40,699 bases of DNA. Source: Bacillota bacterium (GTDB taxonomy: Bacteria; Bacillota_G; Limnochordia; DTU010). The DNA is taken from positions 1 to 40,699 of the forward strand of contig JAAZLQ010000319.1 in NCBI GenBank assembly GCA_012799255.1, read 5' to 3'. Below are positions 33,945-40,699 of the stretch, piece after piece (within the stretch, counting starts at the first letter, position 1; every line of letters begins with the position of its first letter). The notes under the pieces are model-generated. The model made no database searches. It worked only from the letters and a program-made list of their open reading frames with translations, and had not been told where the DNA came from. The position numbers were made by a program, and so were the translations under genes.

Positions 33945-34712
33945 TTAGTTCTCCTCTAGGGTGACAGTAAGTCCATCATAGGCCAGATAAACCCCATCAG
34001 GAAGAGATTTACTTACTTCATTATGCTCAAGCAAATGGGAAATATGGGTGAAATAGGTACGTTTCGGATTTAAGTTATGGACCAGATCTAGAGCCTGGGC
34101 CACATGCATGTGGGTAGAATGGGGTTCAAAGCGAACCACACCTAGGATCAAAACATCTAAACCCCGTAACAGCTCTAAAGAGGTAGGGGGAATAAAATTG
34201 CAGTCGGTAAGGTAGGCCATTTTGCCAATACGGTAACCAAAAATGGGCAATTCACCATGAAAAACCGGAATGGGCTGGATTAAAACATCTTTAACCTCAA
34301 AGGCATCTTCTACCACAATTGTTTCCACCTGTGGTTTCCCTCCGCCTTTTTGGGTTTTACGAAAGACATAGGAAAAGACATCTCTAAGCTCTTTGATTGT
34401 CGGTTCACTACCATAGACCGGGACACTTTTTTTGGTAAGGTGACTGAAAACTCGTAGATCATCGAAGCCAAAGACATGATCCGCATGGCAATGGGTGTAG
34501 AGCACTCCATCCACTTCTTGAATATTAGCCTTTAAGGCTTGAAGCCGGAATTCGGTGGCAGTATCAATTAACAGACTCGTCCCTTTAACTCTCACCCAAA
34601 GTGAGCTACGAGTACGTTTATTTTTCGGATCCGTGCTGGTGCAAACAGGACAGGTACAGGTTAGAACCGGAACACCGTGTGAAGTACCACTACCTAAAAA
34701 TGTGAGCTCCAT
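33945..34712 (-). CDS. PhnP-like MBL-fold metal-dependent hydrolase
   Basis: A 255-residue metallo-beta-lactamase-fold hydrolase. MELTFLGSGTSHGVPVLTC begins it; the metal motif is H74-C-H76-A-D78-H79, with further ligands in YLTDCNF and YFTHISH. A CTCPVC cluster (C19, C21, C24) matches the structural zinc site of PhnP, which hydrolyses cyclic ribosyl phosphates. No phn genes are nearby, so a broader phosphodiesterase role is more prudent. The ATG at 34712 follows AAGGATGG. It is divergent from the SOS mutagenesis cassette, and the region between holds the SOS boxes and a TATAAT-like -10 on this strand as well. Confidence 0.85.
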   Translation of the reverse strand: MELTFLGSGTSHGVPVLTCTCPVCTSTDPKNKRTRSSLWVRVKGTSLLIDTATEFRLQALKANIQEVDGVLYTHCHADHVFGFDDLRVFSHLTKKSVPVYGSEPTIKELRDVFSYVFRKTQKGGGKPQVETIVVEDAFEVKDVLIQPIPVFHGELPIFGYRIGKMAYLTDCNFIPPTSLELLRGLDVLILGVVRFEPHSTHMHVAQALDLVHNLNPKRTYFTHISHLLEHNEVSKSLPDGVYLAYDGLTVTLEEN

Positions 34713-34731
34713 AATACCATCCTTTCCCACC

Positions 34732-34761
34732 TTGACCAGAACACTTGTTCTGCATTATAAT
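34732..34761 (+). promoter_or_regulatory. Promoter of the imuB-dnaE2 operon
   Basis: TTGACC (34732-34737) and a consensus TATAAT (34756-34761) are separated by 18 bases. An SOS box fills the spacer, so LexA would block the promoter directly. Confidence 0.85.
34738..34751 (+). promoter_or_regulatory. SOS box 1 (LexA/DinR operator)
   Basis: AGAACACTTGTTCT is a palindrome with the GAAC-N4-GTTC core of the Gram-positive LexA consensus CGAACRNRYGTTCG. It lies between the -35 and -10 hexamers. Confidence 0.85.
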
Positions 34762-34766
34762 TTATA

Positions 34767-34780
34767 CGAACAGATGTTCC
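34767..34780 (+). promoter_or_regulatory. SOS box 2 (LexA/DinR operator)
   Basis: CGAACAGATGTTCC matches the LexA/DinR consensus at all but its last base. It lies just beyond the -10, around the expected start of transcription and before the GAGGAGGGG ribosome site. Confidence 0.9.
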
Positions 34781-34794
34781 AGAGGAGGGGTGTC

Positions 34795-35916
34795 ATGATC
34801 GTCTACTGTGGCTTACGCCACTTTTATATTCGAAATTTTGAGCCGCCTCTTATCGCAGGCTCACAGACAGACGCTTACTATATTTTAACACACATTAAAG
34901 AAGTCTGGGACTTTTCCCCCAAACTCAAAGATCACGGTTTCACTAATCAAGCCAAAGGACGGGCAGTTTTGCACCTGGACAAACCGATTATAAAGGTTGA
35001 CATTGACTTGAATAATTTCGCCACTTTCGCCAAAAGATGGCATGATTTTTCCCGCCAATACACTCACGAACTTGAAATAGAGTATCCCCATTCTTGGTAC
35101 TTACGTTTCGAGCAACCAGCTATTTTTAGGCAATTCATCTTGGATTTTAGTGCAAGTTTACACCAAGAGGAAGGTGGTGGTATTTGGGGTGCTGGGAACA
35201 GCAAATTGGTGGCCAAATTGGCGGCACACAATCTCACAGGTCATGAGCGGGTGGTTCTCCCTGAACAAACAGAAGATTTTCTCAACAAACTTCCCTTACA
35301 TCGTTTGCACCTCCCAGAACTCACCAACTTAGAAAAGCTGGGCGTAAAAACGATCGGAGAACTTGGCAAAATACCCTTAGTTGAGCTCGTAAGCCAATTT
35401 GGGTCAAGGGCTTCGTCCTTACAAAAGTTGGGAAAGGGACAAGATCTTGTTCCCTTCCAAACTGAGCACACCCAAGAATATAGCTGGTCTCTAGATTGTA
35501 CCACCTTAGAAGAATTTTTAAGGCCTTTAGATCCCCAAGAGCTAAAACCCTATCTGCAAGAAGGCATTAATACGTTAGCGACCACATTGCAAGAAAAGCA
35601 CAAAGTAGCTGGTGAAATACGAGTGGAAGCTATCCTAGCCAGTGGAGCTAGTTTTCAAGAAAAACGTCAAATCAAAGGAGCAACAGATGACGCCAAACGT
35701 TTAAAACTGGTGCTAGAAAGCCTTCTTCCTCTGGAAACTATAGCCCAAATTAGCATTGTGCTAGGCAATCTTTCAGCTTCCCCCTTGGCCCAATTAAATA
35801 TGTTCTGGGATCCTCAAGCGCCACAATTATGTGAGCGTGAACTACCTGCTCAAGTAGGTATCGAGCTCTCACGCCGTGAACGTCTTTTGATTCTCTGGGA
35901 GGAGTATTTTTCATGA
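34795..35916 (+). CDS. imuB: ImuB-like catalytically inactive Y-family polymerase homologue
   Basis: A 373-residue Y-family-like protein. GAGNSKLVAKLAA (132-144) matches the fingers motif, LHRLHLPELTNLEKLGVKTIGEL (about 169-190) the thumb, and FGSRASSLQKLGKGQDLVP (202-220) the start of the little finger. The palm does not carry the catalytic residues: the place of SIDEAYLD is taken by EYPHSWYLRFE (96-106), and motif I is absent. QLNMF (333-337) near the C terminus resembles a beta-clamp-binding motif. This fits ImuB, which carries DnaE2 to the clamp during SOS mutagenesis. The ATG at 34795 follows GAGGAGGGG. No ImuA-like gene is visible. Confidence 0.75.
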   Translation: MIVYCGLRHFYIRNFEPPLIAGSQTDAYYILTHIKEVWDFSPKLKDHGFTNQAKGRAVLHLDKPIIKVDIDLNNFATFAKRWHDFSRQYTHELEIEYPHSWYLRFEQPAIFRQFILDFSASLHQEEGGGIWGAGNSKLVAKLAAHNLTGHERVVLPEQTEDFLNKLPLHRLHLPELTNLEKLGVKTIGELGKIPLVELVSQFGSRASSLQKLGKGQDLVPFQTEHTQEYSWSLDCTTLEEFLRPLDPQELKPYLQEGINTLATTLQEKHKVAGEIRVEAILASGASFQEKRQIKGATDDAKRLKLVLESLLPLETIAQISIVLGNLSASPLAQLNMFWDPQAPQLCERELPAQVGIELSRRERLLILWEEYFS

Positions 35917-36152
35917 GCAAGTTGATCAATCAGCCCATTGAGCTTAAGTTTAAAGGCAGTTTCCCTTCATCCTTTTACTGGGGGCGCGAATTTAAAGTCA
36001 AGTATATCCTCAAACATTGGCGGGAAAGTGGTCAATGGTGGCTCGATGAGCCGGAGCTTTTCGTCTATGAAGTAAGCACCAATTATTGTCGTTGCGAGCT
36101 CCACTTTTTTCCCACTAGGGATCAATGGATTTTATACCGTTTAGCAGATTAG
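35913..36152 (+). CDS. Small DUF6504-like protein of the ImuB-DnaE2 cassette
   Basis: A 79-residue cytosolic protein. Its sequence (FYWGREFKVKYILKHWRESG, WWLDEPELFVYEVST, CRCELHF and WILYRLAD) matches the plan of the small DUF6504 family that sits beside ImuB/DnaE2 genes in Actinobacteria, as I recall it. Function is unknown; the location suggests a third component of the mutasome. The ATG overlaps the imuB stop (ATGA), so translation is coupled. The dnaE2 ribosome site overlaps its end. Confidence 0.6.
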   Translation: MSKLINQPIELKFKGSFPSSFYWGREFKVKYILKHWRESGQWWLDEPELFVYEVSTNYCRCELHFFPTRDQWILYRLAD

Positions 36153-36166
36153 TGGAGGTTTTTTTC

Positions 36167-39100
36167 ATGTTTGTTCACCTTCATGTCCATTCCCCCTATT
36201 CTTTTCTAGATGGTGCCTCTTCTCTGGAGGCTTTACTTAACCAAGCCGCTAAGTTGAACCTGCCCGCCATTGCTTTAACGGACCATAATAATGTGAGCGG
36301 TGCGGTCGAGTTCCAAAAAAGGGCTCTAGAACTTGGAATAAAGCCCATTCAAGGTGCCGAAATCACCACAGAGGATGGAACCCACCTTACCCTTTTAGCT
36401 GAAAACAACCAGGGTTACCAAGCATTATGTCGCCTTATCACGGCTGGCTACGCTCAAGGTCCCAGGCACCAGTGTTTGGTTCCTTGGCAGGCGTTAAGAG
36501 ATAATGCCAGCGATTTGATTGCCTTAAGTGGTTGCCACCGCTCTGGCGTAGCCCAGGCCATTTTACGCAAAGACTATGCCAAAGCGAAGACAGAAGTACA
36601 ACGCTTAGTAGAAATTTTTGGTTCTGATCGAGTCTACTTAGAAATGATTCATAACTATTTACCATTCACTAAGCATCTCCTCACTGAGCTTGATCGGCTC
36701 CATAAAGAACTACACATTCCTTTAGTAGCAACCAATAATGTCCATTATGTTCGTAAAGAAGATTTCCCCATTCATGACCTTTTGGTATGCACGCGCACCA
36801 AAACCAAATTACGGGAGATTCACCCCGAGCGACCCTTTAATGGTGAAAACTACTTAGCCTCAACGGAAGAAATGAAAAGGCGCTTCGCGGCCTTCCCAGA
36901 GGCTATTACGAACACTATTGAGATTGCGGAGCGTTGCAGTGTGGTATTAGATTTGACACAAAACCTCTTTCCACGTTTTTTCCCTGGTGAGGGGCCTGAA
37001 AAAACCAGCCAATTTTTGCGTGAGCTAACCTGGCAGGGAGCGGAAAGACGCTATTCGACAATTTCTCCCCAGCTTAAAGAGCGCATTGAGCACGAGCTTA
37101 GTATTATTGAGCATCTGGATGTGGCCGACTACTTTTTAACAGTATGGGATCTTGTCCAATATGCGAAGAACCAAAATATCCGCTACGCGGGTAGGGGTTC
37201 TGCCGCTGATTCGGTAGTTGTCTATTGTTTGGGAATTACCAATGTGGACGCTTTTTCTAGGGGGCTTCTTTTTGAGCGGTTTTTAAGTCTGGAACGGGCT
37301 CAAAAACCCGATATTGATATCGACTTTGATGCCCTCTATAGGGATCATGTGGCTAATTATGTTTATGAACGCTATGGTTCTGATCATGTGGCTTCCGTTT
37401 GTACTTTTCAAACCTACCACGCCCGTTCAGCGCTTAGAGATCTGGGCAAAGCTTTGGGACTCGCTCCCACTGAATTGCAACAGTTAACCAAAAACATTAC
37501 TAGTATTCCTGCAGATGGCATCCGTTCTTTGCTACAAAGACTCCCCGAGCTCAAAAGACACCCTTTGCAGCAAACAAAATATAGTAAGCTCCTAGATTAT
37601 TGTGCTGCCATTAATGCTTTTCCTAGACAAATTGGTACCCATCTTGGGGGGTTAGTTGTGAGCGGAGAACCTTTAACCAAAGTTACTCCCCTACAGCCTT
37701 CCGCGAAGGGAGTGTTGATCACTCAATTTGATAAAGACACCATAGAAGATCTAGGTTTAATTAAAATCGACCTCCTCTCTTTACGCACACTCTCAGCCGT
37801 TTCCGATACGGTCAAACAGGTGGGCCCAAGGCTAGAGTATAATGAGATTCCCACCAACGATAGCGCCACCTTTCAAAGACTTCAAAGGGGTGATACTGTA
37901 GGGGTATTTCAATTGGAAAGTCCCGCTCAACGCAGTTTGCAATCGCGCTTGCAGGCGGATCGCTTTGAAGATATTGTGGCCAGCGTAGCTTTAATTAGAC
38001 CAGGGCCCATCAAAGGCAATATGGTGGAACCTTTTATCGCTCGCAGACATGGGCAAGAGGAAGTGACCTTTATTCATCCCAAACTGGAAAAGATCTTAGC
38101 TTCTACCTATGGAGTGGTCTTATATCAAGAGCAGGTCATTGAAATTGCTTCAGAAATTGCTGGCTTTACCCCTGGCGAATCGGATCGTCTGCGCAAGGCG
38201 ATGGCCAAATTGCGTTCTCAAGCTGAGATGGAGGAGATTGGGGCGAATTTTATTAAAAAATCGATAGACAGGGGTGTGGACAAGGAAACAGCAAAAGTTA
38301 TCTTTTCTTATATTCTAAGTTACGCAGGTTACGGATTCTGCGAAGCCCATGCCGCTGCTTTCGCAGACACTGCCTATCGCACCGCATATCTACTAGAGCA
38401 TTATCCCGCCCAATTTTATGCTGCCCTCTTAAACGGACAGCCCATGGGCTTTTATCCTCCAAACACTCTTTGTGTGCAAGCTCGCAAAAGGGGAATTACC
38501 ATCTTACCTTTACACATAAATGAGAGTGGCGTGGAGTTTGAGACAGATGACACTACCATTCGAATTGGTCTAAAACAAGTTAAAGGGATGGAAACAGCCT
38601 TTTTAACTTCCATAATAGAAGCGAGGGAAAAGGAACCGTTTAGCTCTGTACAAGATTTTGTCTTCCGAACCAATGTAAGTAAAGATGTAACTGAAAATTT
38701 GATCTTAGGTGGTGCCTTTGATTGGTTTTCAGCTAATCGTCGAGCCCTAATCTGGAGTTTGCCCAAGTGCTATCAAAACAGACAGGGAAGTCTTTTTTTA
38801 GAGACTTTCCCCGCTGATAATACTGTTGCTGATTTCACTCCCTTTGATCGTTGGCTCAAAGAATACTCTGTCCTACGTCTTACTGCTCAAGGACACATTC
38901 TGGATTTTTTCAGATCCACACTGCCTAAAACAGTGCTTACCAGCAAAGAGATTGTCGCTCGTACTCAAGGTATTGTACAAATGGCTGGCCTTGTAATCAG
39001 ACCACATCGACCTCCGACCAAAAGTGGTAGGATAGTAGTATTTTTAACCCTAGAAGACGAGCATGGGCTGATCGATGTGACTATTTTTGAAGACGTCTAT

Positions 39101-39220
39101 AAGAAATACGCTAAAACCATTTTTAATGAACCCTTACTCCTTGTTACAGGAGAACTTTCTCAGCGTGATTCCAAGGAAAGAGCTTGTATTATCGCAACAC
39201 ATATCAAAAGCTTACCCTAG
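36167..39220 (+). CDS. dnaE2: Error-prone DNA polymerase III alpha, DnaE2 type
   Basis: A 1017-residue C-family polymerase. The N-terminal PHP domain (about 1-230) shows HLHVHSPYSFLDGASS and ALTDHNN. The palm has the catalytic aspartates D382 and D384 in KPDIDIDFD and the third, D535, in IKIDLLSL. VALIRPGPIKGN, YQEQVIEIA and a tandem helix-hairpin-helix follow, and an OB domain closes it (about 940-1010). Length and motifs fit DnaE2 (usually about 1050), the translesion polymerase of ImuABC mutasomes, rather than the replicative DnaE. The ATG at 36167 is chosen because GGAGG stands eight bases upstream. Its stop overlaps the convergent ypeB stop. Confidence 0.9.
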   Translation: MFVHLHVHSPYSFLDGASSLEALLNQAAKLNLPAIALTDHNNVSGAVEFQKRALELGIKPIQGAEITTEDGTHLTLLAENNQGYQALCRLITAGYAQGPRHQCLVPWQALRDNASDLIALSGCHRSGVAQAILRKDYAKAKTEVQRLVEIFGSDRVYLEMIHNYLPFTKHLLTELDRLHKELHIPLVATNNVHYVRKEDFPIHDLLVCTRTKTKLREIHPERPFNGENYLASTEEMKRRFAAFPEAITNTIEIAERCSVVLDLTQNLFPRFFPGEGPEKTSQFLRELTWQGAERRYSTISPQLKERIEHELSIIEHLDVADYFLTVWDLVQYAKNQNIRYAGRGSAADSVVVYCLGITNVDAFSRGLLFERFLSLERAQKPDIDIDFDALYRDHVANYVYERYGSDHVASVCTFQTYHARSALRDLGKALGLAPTELQQLTKNITSIPADGIRSLLQRLPELKRHPLQQTKYSKLLDYCAAINAFPRQIGTHLGGLVVSGEPLTKVTPLQPSAKGVLITQFDKDTIEDLGLIKIDLLSLRTLSAVSDTVKQVGPRLEYNEIPTNDSATFQRLQRGDTVGVFQLESPAQRSLQSRLQADRFEDIVASVALIRPGPIKGNMVEPFIARRHGQEEVTFIHPKLEKILASTYGVVLYQEQVIEIASEIAGFTPGESDRLRKAMAKLRSQAEMEEIGANFIKKSIDRGVDKETAKVIFSYILSYAGYGFCEAHAAAFADTAYRTAYLLEHYPAQFYAALLNGQPMGFYPPNTLCVQARKRGITILPLHINESGVEFETDDTTIRIGLKQVKGMETAFLTSIIEAREKEPFSSVQDFVFRTNVSKDVTENLILGGAFDWFSANRRALIWSLPKCYQNRQGSLFLETFPADNTVADFTPFDRWLKEYSVLRLTAQGHILDFFRSTLPKTVLTSKEIVARTQGIVQMAGLVIRPHRPPTKSGRIVVFLTLEDEHGLIDVTIFEDVYKKYAKTIFNEPLLLVTGELSQRDSKERACIIATHIKSLP

Positions 39221-40503
39221 AAAAACTGGGGCGAGCTTACTTGCACTATCTGCTCTTCTTCCCCCGTATCCGCATTGAGATAGATCAGATAATAATCATC
39301 TTGGTATCTCACCCCTAGCCTAGTGGTGAGTACTTCACCTTGCCCTTCCAGTTCAATTAAGACCAGCTTTTCATCTAATATTTCCAGATCACTTCTGATC
39401 TTATCCTGGGGAATCCAGTTAATCTCCTTGGCAAGCTCAACTTCTCCTTCGCGGCTCTGAGCCACATAAAAGGGGGTTCCCCAAAAACCGAGTATGCTGC
39501 CATCTGCCGCACTGACCTGTACTTTAAGAGGTTCGCCATAACGTAAAATTCCATCCCTTGCTGGAACAAAGGTTATCGTAGCCTTGTTCTGTAACACTTG
39601 AAGATCTGTAACGTTTAACGGGGGAAACCCCCTTTCCTCTAAAAAACGTGCTCCCCTCGCGACCATTTCTTCTGCCGACAATCCGCTTTCTCGAATTTCG
39701 CGGGAATGGACCATCCACAAAACCAGTCCTCCCTTTTGAGACACTTCCACAATAATGCGTTCCTCCCCATCTTTAGCCTCCACCGTGTAGGAAGGAATTG
39801 CTCCTTTAGTCTCATTTGTAACCTGAAAGTTCAAGCTACCCTGACCAATAAAGGTTCGGGCTACTTCTACCGCTTGTTCGCGCCCGATACTCTCCCCTAA
39901 GATTTCTCCCCGTTTAAAAACTCCGTCTTGTACCAATGAGGTTCCTATCCTAATCTCCCCTAATCCAGCATTGATTAGGGCAAATGCCTGCAAAAAATCT
40001 GGGACGACAACCGAGGTCGTTAAATATTCGTGCCATGATACCCAAGGATACTCAAACTGTTTGTGGAGCACAAGTTGGTTTAGTTCATGATTTACATATT
40101 GAACTTGTCCATAAAGCTCATCTATAGTGGTTGGGTCCAATTTTTCTTGACTGTAGAAGTAGGTCTGCTCATATAGTTCATCTAAAAGTTGGCAGACTCC
40201 CTCCAGATTGACTTCACCTAGAGGCAACTCACCCAGATTGCTTTGTACTGCATAAATCAGACTCCGCAAATTAGCTCCAATAAGGCTGCGTTGACCTGGG
40301 CTAACCGCCAACCTAGCTCGGCCCATTTCGGCAGTCAGCGCTTGGAAATGAGTCCCAAGCTCACTTAGAGCCCGCCGGTATCCTGCTTCTACCTGAGTCT
40401 GATAGGCACGATGGAGATAATATTGTCCAGCTACGAACCCCACACCTATAAGAACTAAAGCGAAGATTATGCTTATGAGTTTTTGCCTAAGACCTTTGCC
40501 CAC
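39217..40503 (-). CDS. ypeB: Spore germination protein YpeB
   Basis: A 428-residue YpeB, close to the family's usual length. It has one N-terminal membrane helix (about 10-27), a helical domain containing FYSQEKLDPTTIDELYGQVQYVN and KQFEYPWVSWHEYL, and C-terminal PepSY-type repeats (about 220-428, for example IGREQAVEVARTFIG). YpeB localises and stabilises the cortex-lytic enzyme SleB in the spore. The GTG at 40503 is preferred because AGGGGG lies six bases upstream; a longer ATG start at 40530 would overlap sleB. It follows sleB by ten bases. Confidence 0.93.
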   Translation of the reverse strand: MGKGLRQKLISIIFALVLIGVGFVAGQYYLHRAYQTQVEAGYRRALSELGTHFQALTAEMGRARLAVSPGQRSLIGANLRSLIYAVQSNLGELPLGEVNLEGVCQLLDELYEQTYFYSQEKLDPTTIDELYGQVQYVNHELNQLVLHKQFEYPWVSWHEYLTTSVVVPDFLQAFALINAGLGEIRIGTSLVQDGVFKRGEILGESIGREQAVEVARTFIGQGSLNFQVTNETKGAIPSYTVEAKDGEERIIVEVSQKGGLVLWMVHSREIRESGLSAEEMVARGARFLEERGFPPLNVTDLQVLQNKATITFVPARDGILRYGEPLKVQVSAADGSILGFWGTPFYVAQSREGEVELAKEINWIPQDKIRSDLEILDEKLVLIELEGQGEVLTTRLGVRYQDDYYLIYLNADTGEEEQIVQVSSPQFF

Positions 40504-40513
40504 GTTAATCCCC

Positions 40514-40699
40514 CTAACTCGCGAAAACATGTTTCCCGATGGTCTTAATCACTTCACGACTGCGAATCCACGCACTTCTGGTTTTTGCAGGGTTATAGAA
40601 ATATAAAGCGCCTCCCGATGGATCTAGTCCGTTTAAGGCTGCATGGGCAGCTTGAACCGCACTGTCATTGGCAGGCTTGTTAACCTGTCCATTGGCTAC
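40514..40699 (-). CDS. sleB: Spore cortex-lytic enzyme SleB, C-terminal fragment
   Basis: The last 61 codons of a gene that starts beyond the window. The residues NGQVNKPANDSAVQAAHAAL, then LDPSGGALYFYNPAKT and VIKTIGKHVFAS, are the C terminus of the SleB/CwlJ hydrolase domain (Hydrolase_2). SleB is a lytic transglycosylase that opens spore-cortex peptidoglycan at muramic lactam during germination. Its stop codon overlaps the AGGGGG ribosome site of ypeB, as in the usual sleB-ypeB operon. This pair is the main evidence that the host forms endospores. Confidence 0.95.
   Translation of the reverse strand, partial: VANGQVNKPANDSAVQAAHAALNGLDPSGGALYFYNPAKTRSAWIRSREVIKTIGKHVFAS

Noticed and set aside
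34795..35916. DinB-type DNA polymerase IV
   Set aside because: The catalytic acidic residues of the palm are missing, and the gene sits in an operon with dnaE2, so ImuB is the better call.
36167..39220. Main replicative polymerase DnaE or PolC
   Set aside because: SOS boxes, partner genes and the DnaE2-like length and OB region fit an error-prone polymerase; PolC-type exonuclease insertions are absent.
1..40699. CRISPR arrays, tRNA or rRNA genes, insertion sequences, prophage genes
   Set aside because: No regularly spaced repeats, no cloverleaf-like sequence, no transposase or phage proteins were seen in either strand.

Overview
The window looks like chromosomal DNA from an endospore-forming Bacillota (Firmicute). 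The right edge carries a sleB-ypeB spore-germination pair, promoters follow the TTGACA/TATAAT pattern with strong AGGAGG ribosome sites, TTG and GTG starts are frequent, and the SOS boxes are of the GAAC-N4-GTTC Bacillus/Clostridium type. A tripartite exporter with two TolC-like proteins raises the possibility of a diderm lineage (as in Limnochordia, Halanaerobiales or Negativicutes), but the sequence alone cannot settle this. No rRNA, tRNA, CRISPR array, transposase or phage gene was seen.

Layout. 1-1050 (minus): start of a secreted protein, a C-terminally truncated flavin reductase and a YigZ/IMPACT protein. 1134-3290 (plus): tex. 3353-7161 (minus): a potABCD polyamine transporter operon behind a clear sigma-A promoter. 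7324-14250 (minus): a six-gene MacAB/TolC-like export operon (adaptor, ATPase, two TolC-like proteins, two permeases). 14446-15880: cysK-cysE. 16013-21195: a 1413-residue double acyl-CoA dehydratase activase overlapping an aldo/keto reductase. 21385-23651: a TipA-type MerR regulator with its own 19-bp-spacer promoter, a ferritin-like protein and a TIM-barrel sugar isomerase. 23716-25387: an HTH-TPR regulator divergent from a 50-codon secreted-peptide gene, an RRNPP-like quorum-sensing layout, with a degenerate ORF and terminator behind the peptide gene. 25429-31205: lipoate-protein ligase convergent with a complete pyruvate dehydrogenase operon (E1alpha, E1beta, E2, E3) whose promoter is overlapped by a Fur-like box. 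31381-34712: patatin-like phospholipase, signal peptidase I, a YpiB-like UPF0302/IDEAL protein and a PhnP-like metallohydrolase. 34795-39220 (plus): an SOS-controlled mutagenesis cassette (catalytically dead ImuB-like Y-family protein, small DUF6504-like protein, DnaE2). 39217-40699 (minus): ypeB and the 3' end of sleB.

The most notable systems are the ImuB-DUF6504-DnaE2 cassette with two SOS boxes and no ImuA in view, the peptide/regulator pair, the Fur-box-controlled pyruvate dehydrogenase, and the exporter with a second TolC-like protein that seems to lack beta-barrel segments. All calls rest on reading the sequence and recalling family motifs; no database search was run.
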